Below are positions 7,508 through 16,242 of a stretch of 43,690 nt of DNA, piece by piece. Origin of the DNA: Clostridia bacterium (GTDB lineage: Bacteria; Bacillota; Clostridia; Oscillospirales; CAG-272); assembly GCA_017481495.1 (NCBI GenBank), contig JAFUPC010000116.1:1-43690 (forward strand), written 5' to 3'. Position 1 is the stretch's first letter; each line of letters begins with the position of its first letter. The notes beneath the pieces are model-generated. The model saw nothing but the letters and a program-made list of their open reading frames with translations. It searched no databases and had not been told where the DNA came from. A program made the position numbers and the translations under genes.

Positions 7508-9238
7508 ATGCTTGAAACACTGCATATTGAAAACATCGCGGTCGTCAGAGAAGCCGACATTGAATTTCCGTCCGGCTTTACCGTTCTGACCGGCGAAACG
7601 GGCGCCGGAAAATCCATTATCATCGATGCCATCAATCTTCTGCTCGGCGCGCGCCCCGCAAAAGACCTCATCCGTGCAGGAGAGGGACAGGCGGTCGCCG
7701 CAGCGGTGTTTTCTTCGATTCCCGCACCGTTGTGTACACAGATGGCGGAAGCTGGTGTCCGTCTGGAAGACGAGGGCACCATGTTTTTACAGCGCACCGT
7801 GCAGGCGGATGGCCGTGCATCCACGAGAGCGGGCGGACGGCCAATGTCCGTTTCCTCCCAGAAAGAGTACATCGGACAGCTCATCGCCATTCACGGACAG
7901 CACGACAACCAGATGTTTCTGCGCCCCGAAACGCACATTGTCTATCTGGACGAATACGCGCATCTGGAAACGCTGCTTGCGGAATACACCGTATTATATA
8001 AGGAATACAACGAAATCGGCACCCGTATCCGTTCCCTGCAAAAAGGCGAGCAGGAAAAGACCCGCATGGCGGAGCTGCTCCGGTATCAGATTGCGGACAT
8101 TGATGCAGGCAGGCTGAAACCCAAGGAAGAGGAGCAGCTGCTCATCCGCCGCAACAAGATCCGGAGTGCCGAAAAGATCGCAAAGCAGGTGAAGACCGTT
8201 TATCATGCCCTGTTCCGCAGTGAAAAGAATTATTCCGCCGTGGAGCAGATCGACCGTGCGGTCACGGCACTGGACGGGATGACGGACATCGTTCCGGAAG
8301 CGGCGGCGTTTTCCGAGAAGCTGAACAATTTCCGCTACGAAATCGAGGACATCGCGGAAACGGTGCGTTCTTATGCAGAGGACACCGACGGCGATCCGAC
8401 CGTTCTGATTGACAAGATCGAAACGAGACTGGACAACATCGCCAAGTTAAAGAAAAAATACGGCGCGACCGTGGAGGAAGTGCTTGCGTACCGCGAAAAG
8501 GCGGCAAAGGATCTGGATGACATCACGCTGTCCGACGAAAAGATCGCGGAGCTCAATATTCAGATGGAGAAAAAGCACGCAGAGCTGTGGGAGGCGGCAA
8601 AGCGCCTGACCGCAGAACGGATCCGGATGGGTAAACAGCTTTCTGCGCGCATCATGGAGGAGCTTTCGTTCCTTGATATGGAAAAGGTGCGGTTTCACGT
8701 TTCCGTGCGCCCCTTGAATGCGGAGGAAGCACTGGAGGACGGTTCTCTGCCCGAAAATACGCCGCCACATTTCAATTCCCGCGGCTGTGACCGGGTGGAA
8801 TTCCTCATTTCGACCAACCCCGGGGAACCGTTGAAGCCGCTTGACAAGATCGCATCCGGGGGTGAATTATCCCGTATCATGCTGGCGGCAAAGTGTGTCA
8901 CGGCGGATACCGAGCAGATCGGCACGATGATCTTCGACGAGGTGGATACCGGCGTTTCCGGCAAGACCTCCCAGAAGATCGGCATGAAGCTGAAGGAACT
9001 CGGACGGCACGGCTGTCAGGTTATCTGTGTCACCCACTCTGCGCAGATCGCCGCGCTTGCCGATACGCATCTGTTCATTAAAAAACAGGAAACCGACGGC
9101 CGCGTGGAAACCACCGTCACAACGCTTGATCCCCCCGGTCGTGTGGAGGAAATTTCCCGCATCATCGGCGGCATGGAAATCACGGATACCGTCCGCGATA
9201 CGGCGCGGGAACTACTTGCAAAAGCGGAGAATTTGTAA
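7508..9238 (+). CDS. recN: DNA repair protein RecN
   Basis: This 576-residue SMC-like ATPase takes part in double-strand break repair. The N-terminal half has Walker A GETGAGKS (29-36) and the family start MLETLHIENIAVV. A central helical, coiled-coil region spans roughly residues 150-390. The C-terminal half has the signature ASGGELSRIMLA and Walker B TMIFDEVDTGVSG. Length is typical. It is the last gene of the OLE-oapA-tlyA-nadK-argR operon, since a new promoter follows it. Confidence 0.96.
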   Translation: MLETLHIENIAVVREADIEFPSGFTVLTGETGAGKSIIIDAINLLLGARPAKDLIRAGEGQAVAAAVFSSIPAPLCTQMAEAGVRLEDEGTMFLQRTVQADGRASTRAGGRPMSVSSQKEYIGQLIAIHGQHDNQMFLRPETHIVYLDEYAHLETLLAEYTVLYKEYNEIGTRIRSLQKGEQEKTRMAELLRYQIADIDAGRLKPKEEEQLLIRRNKIRSAEKIAKQVKTVYHALFRSEKNYSAVEQIDRAVTALDGMTDIVPEAAAFSEKLNNFRYEIEDIAETVRSYAEDTDGDPTVLIDKIETRLDNIAKLKKKYGATVEEVLAYREKAAKDLDDITLSDEKIAELNIQMEKKHAELWEAAKRLTAERIRMGKQLSARIMEELSFLDMEKVRFHVSVRPLNAEEALEDGSLPENTPPHFNSRGCDRVEFLISTNPGEPLKPLDKIASGGELSRIMLAAKCVTADTEQIGTMIFDEVDTGVSGKTSQKIGMKLKELGRHGCQVICVTHSAQIAALADTHLFIKKQETDGRVETTVTTLDPPGRVEEISRIIGGMEITDTVRDTARELLAKAENL

Positions 9239-9264
9239 ATTTTCTCATCGTCCGGCAAAAGGAC

Positions 9265-9293
9265 TTGCGGCGGACGACGGGATGTGGTATAAT
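9265..9293 (+). promoter_or_regulatory. Promoter of the first Rpn nuclease gene
   Basis: TTGCGG (9265-9270) and TATAAT (9288-9293) are 17 bp apart, and the -10 is preceded by TGTGG. A short GAGACA-rich repeat (about 9295-9314) lies in the leader. The -35 sits inside a TCGTCCG/CGGACGA inverted repeat (9248-9277). Confidence 0.65.
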
Positions 9294-9341
9294 AGAGATA
9301 GAGACAGAGACAGAGGTCAGGTGAGAAGGCAGGTGAAGCCG

Positions 9342-10394
9342 ATGACGGATGCGGAAAACAGAAAATTTGCGCTGACCTATGACGAGCAAGTGCGGAATGT
9401 GCTTGCGCTCCGTGAGTTTCTTGCATGGATATTGAAGGTCTGTGTCAAGGAGTTTTCGGAGTTTGACCTGCATTTCATTGCCGACAACTGTATTCCGGAT
9501 GAGCCGAAAAAAGGCTCGGTGCGCGTGAATCCCGACGTGTTCGTCAAAGGGCGCGATACAGCGGATAAGATTCCGGATGAGAAGACCTTGTATTACGACA
9601 TCTGCTTCACGGCGGTGGTTCCCGATACAAAGGAGCAGATCGAGCTGATCGTCAACATCGAAGCGCAGAATGACGATCATCCGGGGTATTCGCTGAACAA
9701 GCGAGCGCAGTACTATTGCAGCCGTCTGATCTCGGGACAGCTTGGACGGGATACCGGTCTGCGGGAATATGGCGGACTGAAAAAGGTGTACTCCATCTGG
9801 CTGTGTCCGTATGCGTCAGAGGAACGGAGCAATACGGTCAATGTCTACGAAGTGACGGAAACACATATGCTCGGAGACTACTGCGAACCGACTGAGAATT
9901 ATGATTTGCAGACGATTGTCATGGTGTATTTCAATCTGAACCGCCGGGACGATATGACTTCGGAGTACGCGGGAGATTACACACCGGTCAAGCTGATCGA
10001 AATGCTGGAATATCTTCTGACATCGGAGGAAGACAAGGAACCGAAATTACGGGCTTTGAAGGAAAAATACAACATCCGCCTGTCGGATATGCTGGAAAGT
10101 GAGGTAGGAAATATGTGCAACCTGAGCAACGGCGTTATGGAAACCGGACGCAGAAAAGGACGTGCGGAAGGCATCGGCATTGGTCGCGAACTGGGTATCG
10201 GTATCGGCCGCGAACTGGGCATTACAGGGGAACGGTATGCGACCGCCGCACGGCTTCTGGAAAAGCAGATGAGCATTCCGTTTATCCGTGAGGTCACGGA
10301 GCTTTCTGAGGAGCAGATTATCACATATGCGAAAGAAAACGGTATTTCCATCTCTGCGGTACCGGACGGAACAGAGACTGACGGAAAGGCATAA
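9342..10394 (+). CDS. Rpn family PD-(D/E)XK nuclease / putative transposase, copy 1
   Basis: The ATG at 9342 is chosen because AGGTGA lies just before it and because the open frame upstream overlaps recN in another frame. The 350-residue protein has the PDDEXK fold core: YYDICF with Asp86 and IELIVNIEAQ with Glu107 and Gln109. This ExQ form of the catalytic motif is typical of Rpn (RpnA-like, recombination-promoting) nucleases. The C-terminal part contains a basic, glycine-rich repeat (GRRKGRAEGIGIGRELGIGIG). Such genes are mobile and multicopy in many gut bacteria. A second, very similar copy lies in the same orientation at 13205. Confidence 0.85.
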   Translation: MTDAENRKFALTYDEQVRNVLALREFLAWILKVCVKEFSEFDLHFIADNCIPDEPKKGSVRVNPDVFVKGRDTADKIPDEKTLYYDICFTAVVPDTKEQIELIVNIEAQNDDHPGYSLNKRAQYYCSRLISGQLGRDTGLREYGGLKKVYSIWLCPYASEERSNTVNVYEVTETHMLGDYCEPTENYDLQTIVMVYFNLNRRDDMTSEYAGDYTPVKLIEMLEYLLTSEEDKEPKLRALKEKYNIRLSDMLESEVGNMCNLSNGVMETGRRKGRAEGIGIGRELGIGIGRELGITGERYATAARLLEKQMSIPFIREVTELSEEQIITYAKENGISISAVPDGTETDGKA

Positions 10395-10404
10395 CTGTCA
10401 GGAC

Positions 10405-10420
10405 TCCTGACTAGTCAGGA
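10405..10420. repeat. Perfect 16-bp palindrome after Rpn copy 1
   Basis: TCCTGACTAGTCAGGA is its own reverse complement and is preceded by a further GTCAGGA (10397-10403). No T-run follows, so it is not an obvious terminator. It may be an operator or the edge of the Rpn unit. Confidence 0.6.
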
Positions 10421-10506
10421 AGATCGAAATTAACAAAGGGAGCTTTGATACCTGGATGGGTTCAGAGTTCTTTTTTAACCGAAATTTTCAAATCTCCGAA
10501 AATCTA

Positions 10507-10535
10507 TTGACAAGTACCTGAAAATATTGTATAAT
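10507..10535 (+). promoter_or_regulatory. Consensus SigA promoter of the solute-binding protein/GH operon
   Basis: TTGACA (10507-10512) and TATAAT (10530-10535), both perfect, are separated by 17 bp and lie about 40 bp before the start codon. Confidence 0.85.
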
Positions 10536-10576
10536 TGGTACAGATAATTTGTATGCCCGAAAGGAGAATTTCACAC

Positions 10577-12037
10577 ATGAACAACCGAATTTCCTGCCTG
10601 ACCGCATCCGCTTTTCTGTTTGCCGCACTGCTTGCCGCATCGTCCTGCGGGAGCACGGCGGACACACCTGCCGCCGACACACAGCGGCCGGACGGAACAA
10701 CAGCCGCTGTGACCGAAGCCGTGGATGCACTTCCGGACAACCTGCCGGAGCGCGATTTTGACGGTTATGAATTCCGCATTTATGTCCGCAGCTGCTGTGA
10801 GTCCCACAAGGATGGCATCTGGCAGGTGGAGGAAACCGGCGATGCTGTGGACGATTCTGTCTATGAACGCAACAAGAACGTCGAGGACCGGTTCAACTGC
10901 GTCATCTCCGAGCCGGAGCTGGCGGACGGGGAAGACATCACATTTTTGCAGAACTCTCTCCTTGCGGGGGACTGCATCACCGACATCACCCTGCATCATT
11001 TCCGTTTCCTCGGAGACCTTGCGCTTCAGCAGCTGCTGGCGGATATGAACACGATGGAATATCTCGATTTTGACCGGCCGTGGTGGAACAGCTATCTGAT
11101 TGAAAACTATTCCATTTTCGACAAAGTGTTTGTCGGATACGGTACCGTCGACGTGGACAACATCACGGAAGCCGGCATCGTTCTGTACAACAAGAATCTG
11201 GCAGTCGAGCAGCTTGACGTCAATTTTTACGACCTTGTTAAAAACGGCGAGTGGACGATTGACAAAATGAACGAGATCGTTCATGAATTCGGCGCTGACC
11301 TGAACGGTGACTCAAAAATCGACTACGAAAACGACGAGCTGGCATTCACGACCAATGCCGGTTATATGTTTATGTTCCAGGTGGCGATGGATCAGCCGAC
11401 CACGCAGATCAACGATGCGGGTGAGCCGGAACTGTGCATCAATACCGAAAAAATGGTCAATATCGTCAACACGATGTACAATATGATCTGCGACTACGAA
11501 TATTCGATGGTCGGTGACACCATCGGCTCCAACGCATTCCTTGACGGCAGAAGCTTGTTCCTTGTGGACAAACTCACCTCCTGCATCGGCGCGAAATTCC
11601 GCGAAATGAAAGACGATTACGGCATTCTTCCTCTGCCGAAATACGATACCGCACAGAAGAATTATTATTCCCATGCAAGTGCGCACTCCAACTGTCTTGC
11701 GGTTCCCGTCATCAACGAGGACTTTGAACGCACGGGTATCATTCTGGAAGCACTGGCGGCGGAGGGCTACAAAACCATCCGTCCGACGGTCATCGACGTT
11801 GCCATCAAGCAGAAAGGTGCGCGCGATGAGGATTCCGCAGCGATGATCGACCTGATTATTGACGGCCGTACCGGTGACTTTGCAGACCTTTACGACGAGT
11901 GGGGACTTGTCTACACCCTTGACCACATGATCGGCCGCAAGCAGATCAACACCTTCTCCTCCTATTACGCACAGAACGAAAAAGCATCTGTCAAGCGCCT
12001 GGCGAAAGCCGTGGAAGCGTTTGCATCGTTTGAATAA
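10577..12037 (+). CDS. Extracellular solute-binding lipoprotein (orphan ABC type)
   Basis: AAGGAG (10561-10566) fixes the ATG at 10577, giving 486 residues. A lipoprotein signal ends in ASSC with Cys24 as the lipidated residue, followed by a Thr/Ala-rich linker. The mature part resembles family 1 sugar-binding proteins (for example DRPWWNSY, VLYNKNL, WTIDKMNE). A loop DLNGDSKIDYEN starting near residue 241 looks like an EF-hand calcium site. No permease gene is nearby, so it either shares a remote transporter or acts as a surface sensor. The next gene starts 16 bp downstream, forming a two-gene operon. Its closest visible relative is the protein encoded at 16243. Confidence 0.85.
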   Translation: MNNRISCLTASAFLFAALLAASSCGSTADTPAADTQRPDGTTAAVTEAVDALPDNLPERDFDGYEFRIYVRSCCESHKDGIWQVEETGDAVDDSVYERNKNVEDRFNCVISEPELADGEDITFLQNSLLAGDCITDITLHHFRFLGDLALQQLLADMNTMEYLDFDRPWWNSYLIENYSIFDKVFVGYGTVDVDNITEAGIVLYNKNLAVEQLDVNFYDLVKNGEWTIDKMNEIVHEFGADLNGDSKIDYENDELAFTTNAGYMFMFQVAMDQPTTQINDAGEPELCINTEKMVNIVNTMYNMICDYEYSMVGDTIGSNAFLDGRSLFLVDKLTSCIGAKFREMKDDYGILPLPKYDTAQKNYYSHASAHSNCLAVPVINEDFERTGIILEALAAEGYKTIRPTVIDVAIKQKGARDEDSAAMIDLIIDGRTGDFADLYDEWGLVYTLDHMIGRKQINTFSSYYAQNEKASVKRLAKAVEAFASFE

Positions 12038-12053
12038 AGGACGGAGAGATACC

Positions 12054-13067
12054 ATGGGAACGGAAAAAATCTGGAGCATTCTGATCCATTTCGGAACGAA
12101 TATGTGGAACGAGCAAGGCAATACACGCGGGCGGGAACAGGAACCGGATGCCGTGGCATCGGACACCCTGCGGTTCGATCGCGCGATGTTCCGGGAGCTG
12201 GCAATTTCCTGCCGGGATGCCGGTATCAACACCATCATTCTGGATCTGGGCGAGGGACTGATTTACGAATCCCATCCGGAGCTTGCGGTGAACGGTTCCT
12301 GGACTCACGCGGAAATGGAAGCGGAACTTGCATATCTGCGGGGACTCGGACTGTCCGTGATTCCAAAGCTGAATTTTTCGGCGGGACACGATCTATGGCT
12401 CGGCGAATACAGCCGGATGCTGTCAACATCGGTGTACTACCGGGTCTGTGCTGATCTTATAAAAGAGGTCTGCGAATTGTTCCGTCCGCAGTATTTCCAT
12501 CTCGGCATGGATGAGGAGACCGCCGCACATCAGCGGAATTACGATTATACCGTCATCCGGCAGAATGATTTATGGTGGCACGATTTCTATCATCTGGTGG
12601 ACTGTGTGGAACGGGAAAATGTCCGTCCGTGGATCTGGTCGGATTATATGTGGAATTATCCGGATGTATTTCTGCGCAAAATGCCCAAGTCCGTTGTGCA
12701 GTCCAACTGGTATTACGGCATGGGCTTTGATGAAAGCGGCATCCGTCCGTCGGAGAATGCAGGAGAACACGCAAAGAATGTCCTGTCCTGCTTTGAAACA
12801 CTCGACCGTCACGGCTTTGACCAGGTGCCGACCGGAAGCAATTACAGCACCTCCGGCAACATGGAAGCACTGACGAAATTCTGTACAGCAAATATCTCCA
12901 ATGAACGCCTGCTCGGTTTCATGCAGACCCCGTGGGTCATGACACATGAGGGCGGCCACAACCGTATGCGGATCTGGGAATCCGTTGAAAAAATGGCGGC
13001 GGCAAAGGTGTGGTATGATTCTTTTTCCGCACACGGAAGTTCCGCGAACGGAAGCGGGAAAAATTGA
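12054..13067 (+). CDS. GH20-like glycoside hydrolase (beta-hexosaminidase-type TIM barrel)
   Basis: GGAG at 12043-12046 supports the ATG at 12054, giving 337 residues without a signal peptide, so the protein is probably cytoplasmic. The segment PQYFHLGMDEE ends with Asp153-Glu154-Glu155, resembling the Asp-Glu catalytic pair of family 20 hydrolases. Barrel-like strands such as LSVIPKLNFSAGHD and RPWIWSDYMW surround it. It is shorter than typical secreted hexosaminidases and lacks their N-terminal domain. It is co-transcribed with the solute-binding lipoprotein, which suggests that an imported amino-sugar glycoside is cleaved inside the cell (inference). The exact family and substrate are not certain. 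Confidence 0.62.
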   Translation: MGTEKIWSILIHFGTNMWNEQGNTRGREQEPDAVASDTLRFDRAMFRELAISCRDAGINTIILDLGEGLIYESHPELAVNGSWTHAEMEAELAYLRGLGLSVIPKLNFSAGHDLWLGEYSRMLSTSVYYRVCADLIKEVCELFRPQYFHLGMDEETAAHQRNYDYTVIRQNDLWWHDFYHLVDCVERENVRPWIWSDYMWNYPDVFLRKMPKSVVQSNWYYGMGFDESGIRPSENAGEHAKNVLSCFETLDRHGFDQVPTGSNYSTSGNMEALTKFCTANISNERLLGFMQTPWVMTHEGGHNRMRIWESVEKMAAAKVWYDSFSAHGSSANGSGKN

Positions 13068-13081
13068 AAAATATTTTACGG

Positions 13082-13106
13082 CCGGGACATAAATTGTTCC
13101 GGTTTC
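13082..13106 (+). terminator. Possible weak terminator after the GH20-like gene
   Basis: CCGGGAC (13082-13088) can pair with GTTCCGG (13096-13102), including one G-U pair, followed by a short T-tract. It precedes the promoter of the next gene. Confidence 0.35.
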
Positions 13107-13110
13107 CTGC

Positions 13111-13139
13111 TTGAAAAATTCAGGCGAATGTGGTATAAT
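13111..13139 (+). promoter_or_regulatory. Promoter of the second Rpn nuclease gene
   Basis: TTGAAA (13111-13116) and TATAAT (13134-13139) are 17 bp apart. The -10 is again embedded in TGTGGTATAAT, as for copy 1. Confidence 0.7.
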
Positions 13140-13204
13140 AGGATTGAAAACAGAACCGTCGGGGATACGGAACGGTTCTCCGATAACAAAGGACGGTGAA
13201 ACGG

Positions 13205-14233
13205 ATGGCAGGTGCAGACAACGCAAAACATACATTGACATATGATGAACAGGTGCGGAACGTGCTTGCGCTGAAAGAATTTCTGGCATGGATCCTCAAG
13301 GTCTGTGTCAAGGAATTTGCACAGTATGATCTGCATTTCATCGCCGATCACTGTATTCCGGGTGAGCCCGAAAAGGGAACGGCACGGGTCAATCCCGACG
13401 TGTTCGTCAAAGGGCGCGATACGGCGAATAAGATTCCGGATGAGAAGACCTTGTATTACGACATCTGCTTCACGGCGGTAGTTCCCGATACAAAGGAGCA
13501 GATCGAGCTGATCGTCAACATCGAAGCGCAGAACGATGACCATCCGGGATATTCCCTGAACAAGCGGGCGCAGTACTATTGCAGTCGTCTGATCTCGGGA
13601 CAGCTCGGACGGGATACCGGACTGCGGGCATACGGCGGACTGAAAAAGGTGTACTCCATATGGCTGTGTCCGTATGCGTCGGAGAGGCGGAGCAATACGG
13701 TCAATGTTTATGAGACAAAAGAACGGCATATGCTCGGCGATTACTGCGAACCGGAGGAGAATTACGATCTGCAGACGATCATCATGGTGTATTTCAATCT
13801 CAACCGCCGGGATGAGACCATGCCGGAGCTGTCGGAGAATTATACTCCCGGAAAACTGATCGAAATGCTGGGGTATCTTCTGACGTCAGAGGAAGAAAAG
13901 GAACCGAAACTGCGGATTCTGAAAGAAAAATACAACATCCGTCTGTCGGATATGCTGGAAAGTGAGGTAGGAAATATGTGCAATCTGAGCAACGGCGTTA
14001 TGGAGACCGGACGCAGAAAAGGACGTGCGGAAGGCATCGGCATCGGCCGTGAACAAGGCATTGGCATCGGCCGTAACGATGAGCGGTATGCAACCGCCGC
14101 GCGTCTTCTGAAAATGAAAATGAACATTCCGTTTATCCGTGAAGTCACGGAGCTTTCCGAGGAGCAGATACGCACCTTTGCCAAGGAAAACGGCATCTCC
14201 ATACCTGCGCCTGACAGCACGGAAACTGTCTGA
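13205..14233 (+). CDS. Rpn family PD-(D/E)XK nuclease / putative transposase, copy 2
   Basis: AAAGGA at 13188-13193 favours the ATG at 13205 over a GTG at 13196, giving 342 residues. The protein is nearly identical to copy 1 across the nuclease core (RVNPDVFVKGRDTA through NTVNVYE) and keeps the Asp and Glu-x-Gln catalytic residues. Differences cluster at the N-terminus, in the region before the glycine-rich repeat, and at the C-terminus. At DNA level several stretches of tens of bases are identical, while other parts have diverged. This suggests recent duplication or gene conversion. It has its own promoter and is followed by a terminator. Confidence 0.85.
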   Translation: MAGADNAKHTLTYDEQVRNVLALKEFLAWILKVCVKEFAQYDLHFIADHCIPGEPEKGTARVNPDVFVKGRDTANKIPDEKTLYYDICFTAVVPDTKEQIELIVNIEAQNDDHPGYSLNKRAQYYCSRLISGQLGRDTGLRAYGGLKKVYSIWLCPYASERRSNTVNVYETKERHMLGDYCEPEENYDLQTIIMVYFNLNRRDETMPELSENYTPGKLIEMLGYLLTSEEEKEPKLRILKEKYNIRLSDMLESEVGNMCNLSNGVMETGRRKGRAEGIGIGREQGIGIGRNDERYATAARLLKMKMNIPFIREVTELSEEQIRTFAKENGISIPAPDSTETV

Positions 14234-14252
14234 AAACAATAAGAATATCCCC

Positions 14253-14297
14253 AAAAGCCTTTCGTGTGTCGTTTTTTGCGCATCCGGAAGGCTTTTT
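14253..14297 (+). terminator. Terminator after Rpn copy 2
   Basis: AAAAGCCTT (14253-14261) pairs with AAGGCTTTT (14288-14296), and the right arm runs into a T-tract. The loop is long (about 26 nt), so efficiency is uncertain. Confidence 0.6.
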
Positions 14298-14373
14298 CAC
14301 ACAAAACCGAAAAAATTCTGCAAATAATTTCCGCTGAGAGCGAACCGCTTCCTGTTTTTACCGACTGTATTTA

Positions 14374-14387
14374 TGAAAGCGCTTTCA
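14374..14387. promoter_or_regulatory. Cre-like operator (CcpA/LacI-type) upstream of the sigma factor gene
   Basis: TGAAAGCGCTTTCA is a perfect 14-bp palindrome fitting the catabolite-responsive element consensus TGWAANCGNTNWCA. It lies about 80 bp before the sigma factor start. I do not see a clear -10/-35 pair in the rest of this 234-bp gap, so whether the site represses or activates cannot be told. Confidence 0.7.
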
Positions 14388-14467
14388 CACCGATGTGCAT
14401 CGGCACCGATTGATATCGGACACCGCTTTATGCGGCAGAAACAAAATCACCCAAAGGAGAGCCGACC

Positions 14468-16114
14468 ATGAAACTGACCCCTGAAACCCTTGCACGGTAT
14501 ACCGATATCCTGCTGTCCGCCGCCATCCGGAAATGCGGTGGGCTTCAGGATGCGGAAGATCTTGTCGGGGACACCCTGCTTGCGGCGCTGAATGCGCTTG
14601 CCCGCGGGGAGGAGGTTCTGGATGCCGAAGCCTGGCTGTTTTCTGTGCTCAGACGGCGGTACAATGACCGCTTGCGCCGGAAATACCGCGCAACTCTGGT
14701 CTCGTTTGATGCCGGATTTGACGTAGCGGACGATACCAGTGTGGACGATGATCTTCTGGCGCAGGAAACACGCGAGGAAGTCCGGCGGCAGGTCGCGTTT
14801 CTCGGAGAACAGTACCGCACCTGCGTGGTACGCCACTATTTCCGTGGGGAACGCATTGCCGATATTGCCGCGGCACTGGGCATCCCGGAAGGAACGGTCA
14901 AAAGCCGGCTCAACTTTGGAAGAAAACAGATGAAGAAAGGAATTGCAGAGATGCAGAATTTTAATGAACTTAGTCACACCCCAAAATATCTCCACCTGTG
15001 CAACAGCGGCAGCTGCGGCCGGAACATGGAACCGATGTCGCTCACAGGTGAGGATGTCCTTGCACAGAATCTTCTGATCACGGCGTACGAAAAACCGCTC
15101 ACCCCCGCAGATATTGCGCGTGCCGTCGGCGTTCCTGCGGCATATGTGGAACCGGTCATCACAAAGCTCGTCAGGGAGGAGCTGATGTGCGAATCCGGAG
15201 ACGGGCGCGTCTATACCGATTTCATCATTTACCGTTCGGAGGACTGTGCAAAATACAATCCCGATAAAATCGCATTCTGCCGGGACAACCAGGATGCCTA
15301 TCTTGACGAAATACGCGATGTCCTCCGCCGACTGCGTGAGACCGGATTTTCTTCCCCGCGGCTGGAACGGTTTATCCTCATCGACATTGCCGCGGCCGCG
15401 CTCTGGCAGGCGGGTGAACCGCACCGGAAACCGCAGATCTTCCCGGACAGACCCAACGGCGGAAGATGGATCGCGTTCGCAACGGTTTACAACGACCGTT
15501 CGATGAAAACGGAGATCCCGGCGGAAAAACAGGCACCGCGCAACTGGGGCATGGGCGGTCAGCGCAATACCCACATCCGGGAATATATGGGCGGACAGGA
15601 TCTTGTCATGTTTAATTATGACACGGCGCTGAATCCCTGCGGCTTCGGTAAACTGGAATCCCTCGGCTGTCATACGTTTATGGAAAACGAAGAAGCGTTT
15701 CTGAAACTTTCGTATCTCATCAAAAAAGGCATCGATCCCACGACCGCCGGATTCCCGGAAAAACAGCTTGCCGGGATTCCGGGACTCTGCGAGGAGGGAT
15801 TCCTTGCAAGGAGGGAAGACGGTTCGCTTGATGTTTCCGTTCCGATCCTGACCCATGCGGAAAGCCGGCAGCTTTTTGAGGACATCTGCCGTCCCGCAGC
15901 ACGCAGGATCGCGGAACGACTGACCGGACCTTTGGGAGAATATCTGCGCACACACCGGGAAACCATTCCCGCGCATCTCGACAGCGTGCCGGAACAGAAG
16001 CTGACGATGCCGCACGAACCGCCGGTCATGGAATTTGTGTTCCGGGCAATTGATGCGGGTCTCCATCCGGCGGACATCGGGCCGTGTCCCGAAACCCTGA
16101 TCGTTTTTGACTGA
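14468..16114 (+). CDS. ECF-type sigma-70 factor with C-terminal winged-helix and large extra domain
   Basis: The 548-residue protein has sigma region 2 (about 14-75, with DAEDLVGDTLLAAL and AWLFSVLRRRYND) and region 4 (about 104-158, with RGERIADIAAALGIPEGTVK as the helix-turn-helix). Normal ECF factors end there, near 160-200 residues. Here a linker (SHTPKYLHLCNSGSCGRNMEP) leads into a second predicted winged helix (about 205-255, LTPADIARAVGVPAAYVEPV), then about 290 residues without a fold I can name. No membrane segment is seen, so sensing is presumably cytoplasmic and the tail may act as a built-in regulator. No anti-sigma gene is adjacent. An AAAGGAG ribosome site precedes the ATG. A cre-like palindrome lies upstream. 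Confidence 0.82.
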   Translation: MKLTPETLARYTDILLSAAIRKCGGLQDAEDLVGDTLLAALNALARGEEVLDAEAWLFSVLRRRYNDRLRRKYRATLVSFDAGFDVADDTSVDDDLLAQETREEVRRQVAFLGEQYRTCVVRHYFRGERIADIAAALGIPEGTVKSRLNFGRKQMKKGIAEMQNFNELSHTPKYLHLCNSGSCGRNMEPMSLTGEDVLAQNLLITAYEKPLTPADIARAVGVPAAYVEPVITKLVREELMCESGDGRVYTDFIIYRSEDCAKYNPDKIAFCRDNQDAYLDEIRDVLRRLRETGFSSPRLERFILIDIAAAALWQAGEPHRKPQIFPDRPNGGRWIAFATVYNDRSMKTEIPAEKQAPRNWGMGGQRNTHIREYMGGQDLVMFNYDTALNPCGFGKLESLGCHTFMENEEAFLKLSYLIKKGIDPTTAGFPEKQLAGIPGLCEEGFLARREDGSLDVSVPILTHAESRQLFEDICRPAARRIAERLTGPLGEYLRTHRETIPAHLDSVPEQKLTMPHEPPVMEFVFRAIDAGLHPADIGPCPETLIVFD

Positions 16115-16161
16115 TCGATGCGGGATTTGTCCGTATTCGGTGTAGAAAATTTGAAAATGGC

Positions 16162-16190
16162 TTGACTTTTTGTGCAGAATGTGGTAAAAT
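16162..16190 (+). promoter_or_regulatory. SigA-type promoter of the second solute-binding lipoprotein gene
   Basis: TTGACT (16162-16167) and TAAAAT (16185-16190) are separated by 17 bp. The -10 is preceded by TGTGG, as at the Rpn promoters. Confidence 0.75.
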
Positions 16191-16242
16191 GGAATCAACA
16201 CATTCCGTATCTCAAATTTTTTCACAGAAAGGAACAAAGACC

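Noticed and set aside
9295..9314. GAGACA-rich short tandem repeat as a CRISPR or phase-variation tract
   Set aside because: Only a few imperfect units, in the leader and not in the coding frame; no CRISPR array exists anywhere in the window.
9027..9341. N-terminal extension of the first Rpn gene into recN
   Set aside because: The extension overlaps the recN coding end in another frame; the second copy starts at the equivalent of 9342 and promoter elements lie at 9265-9293.
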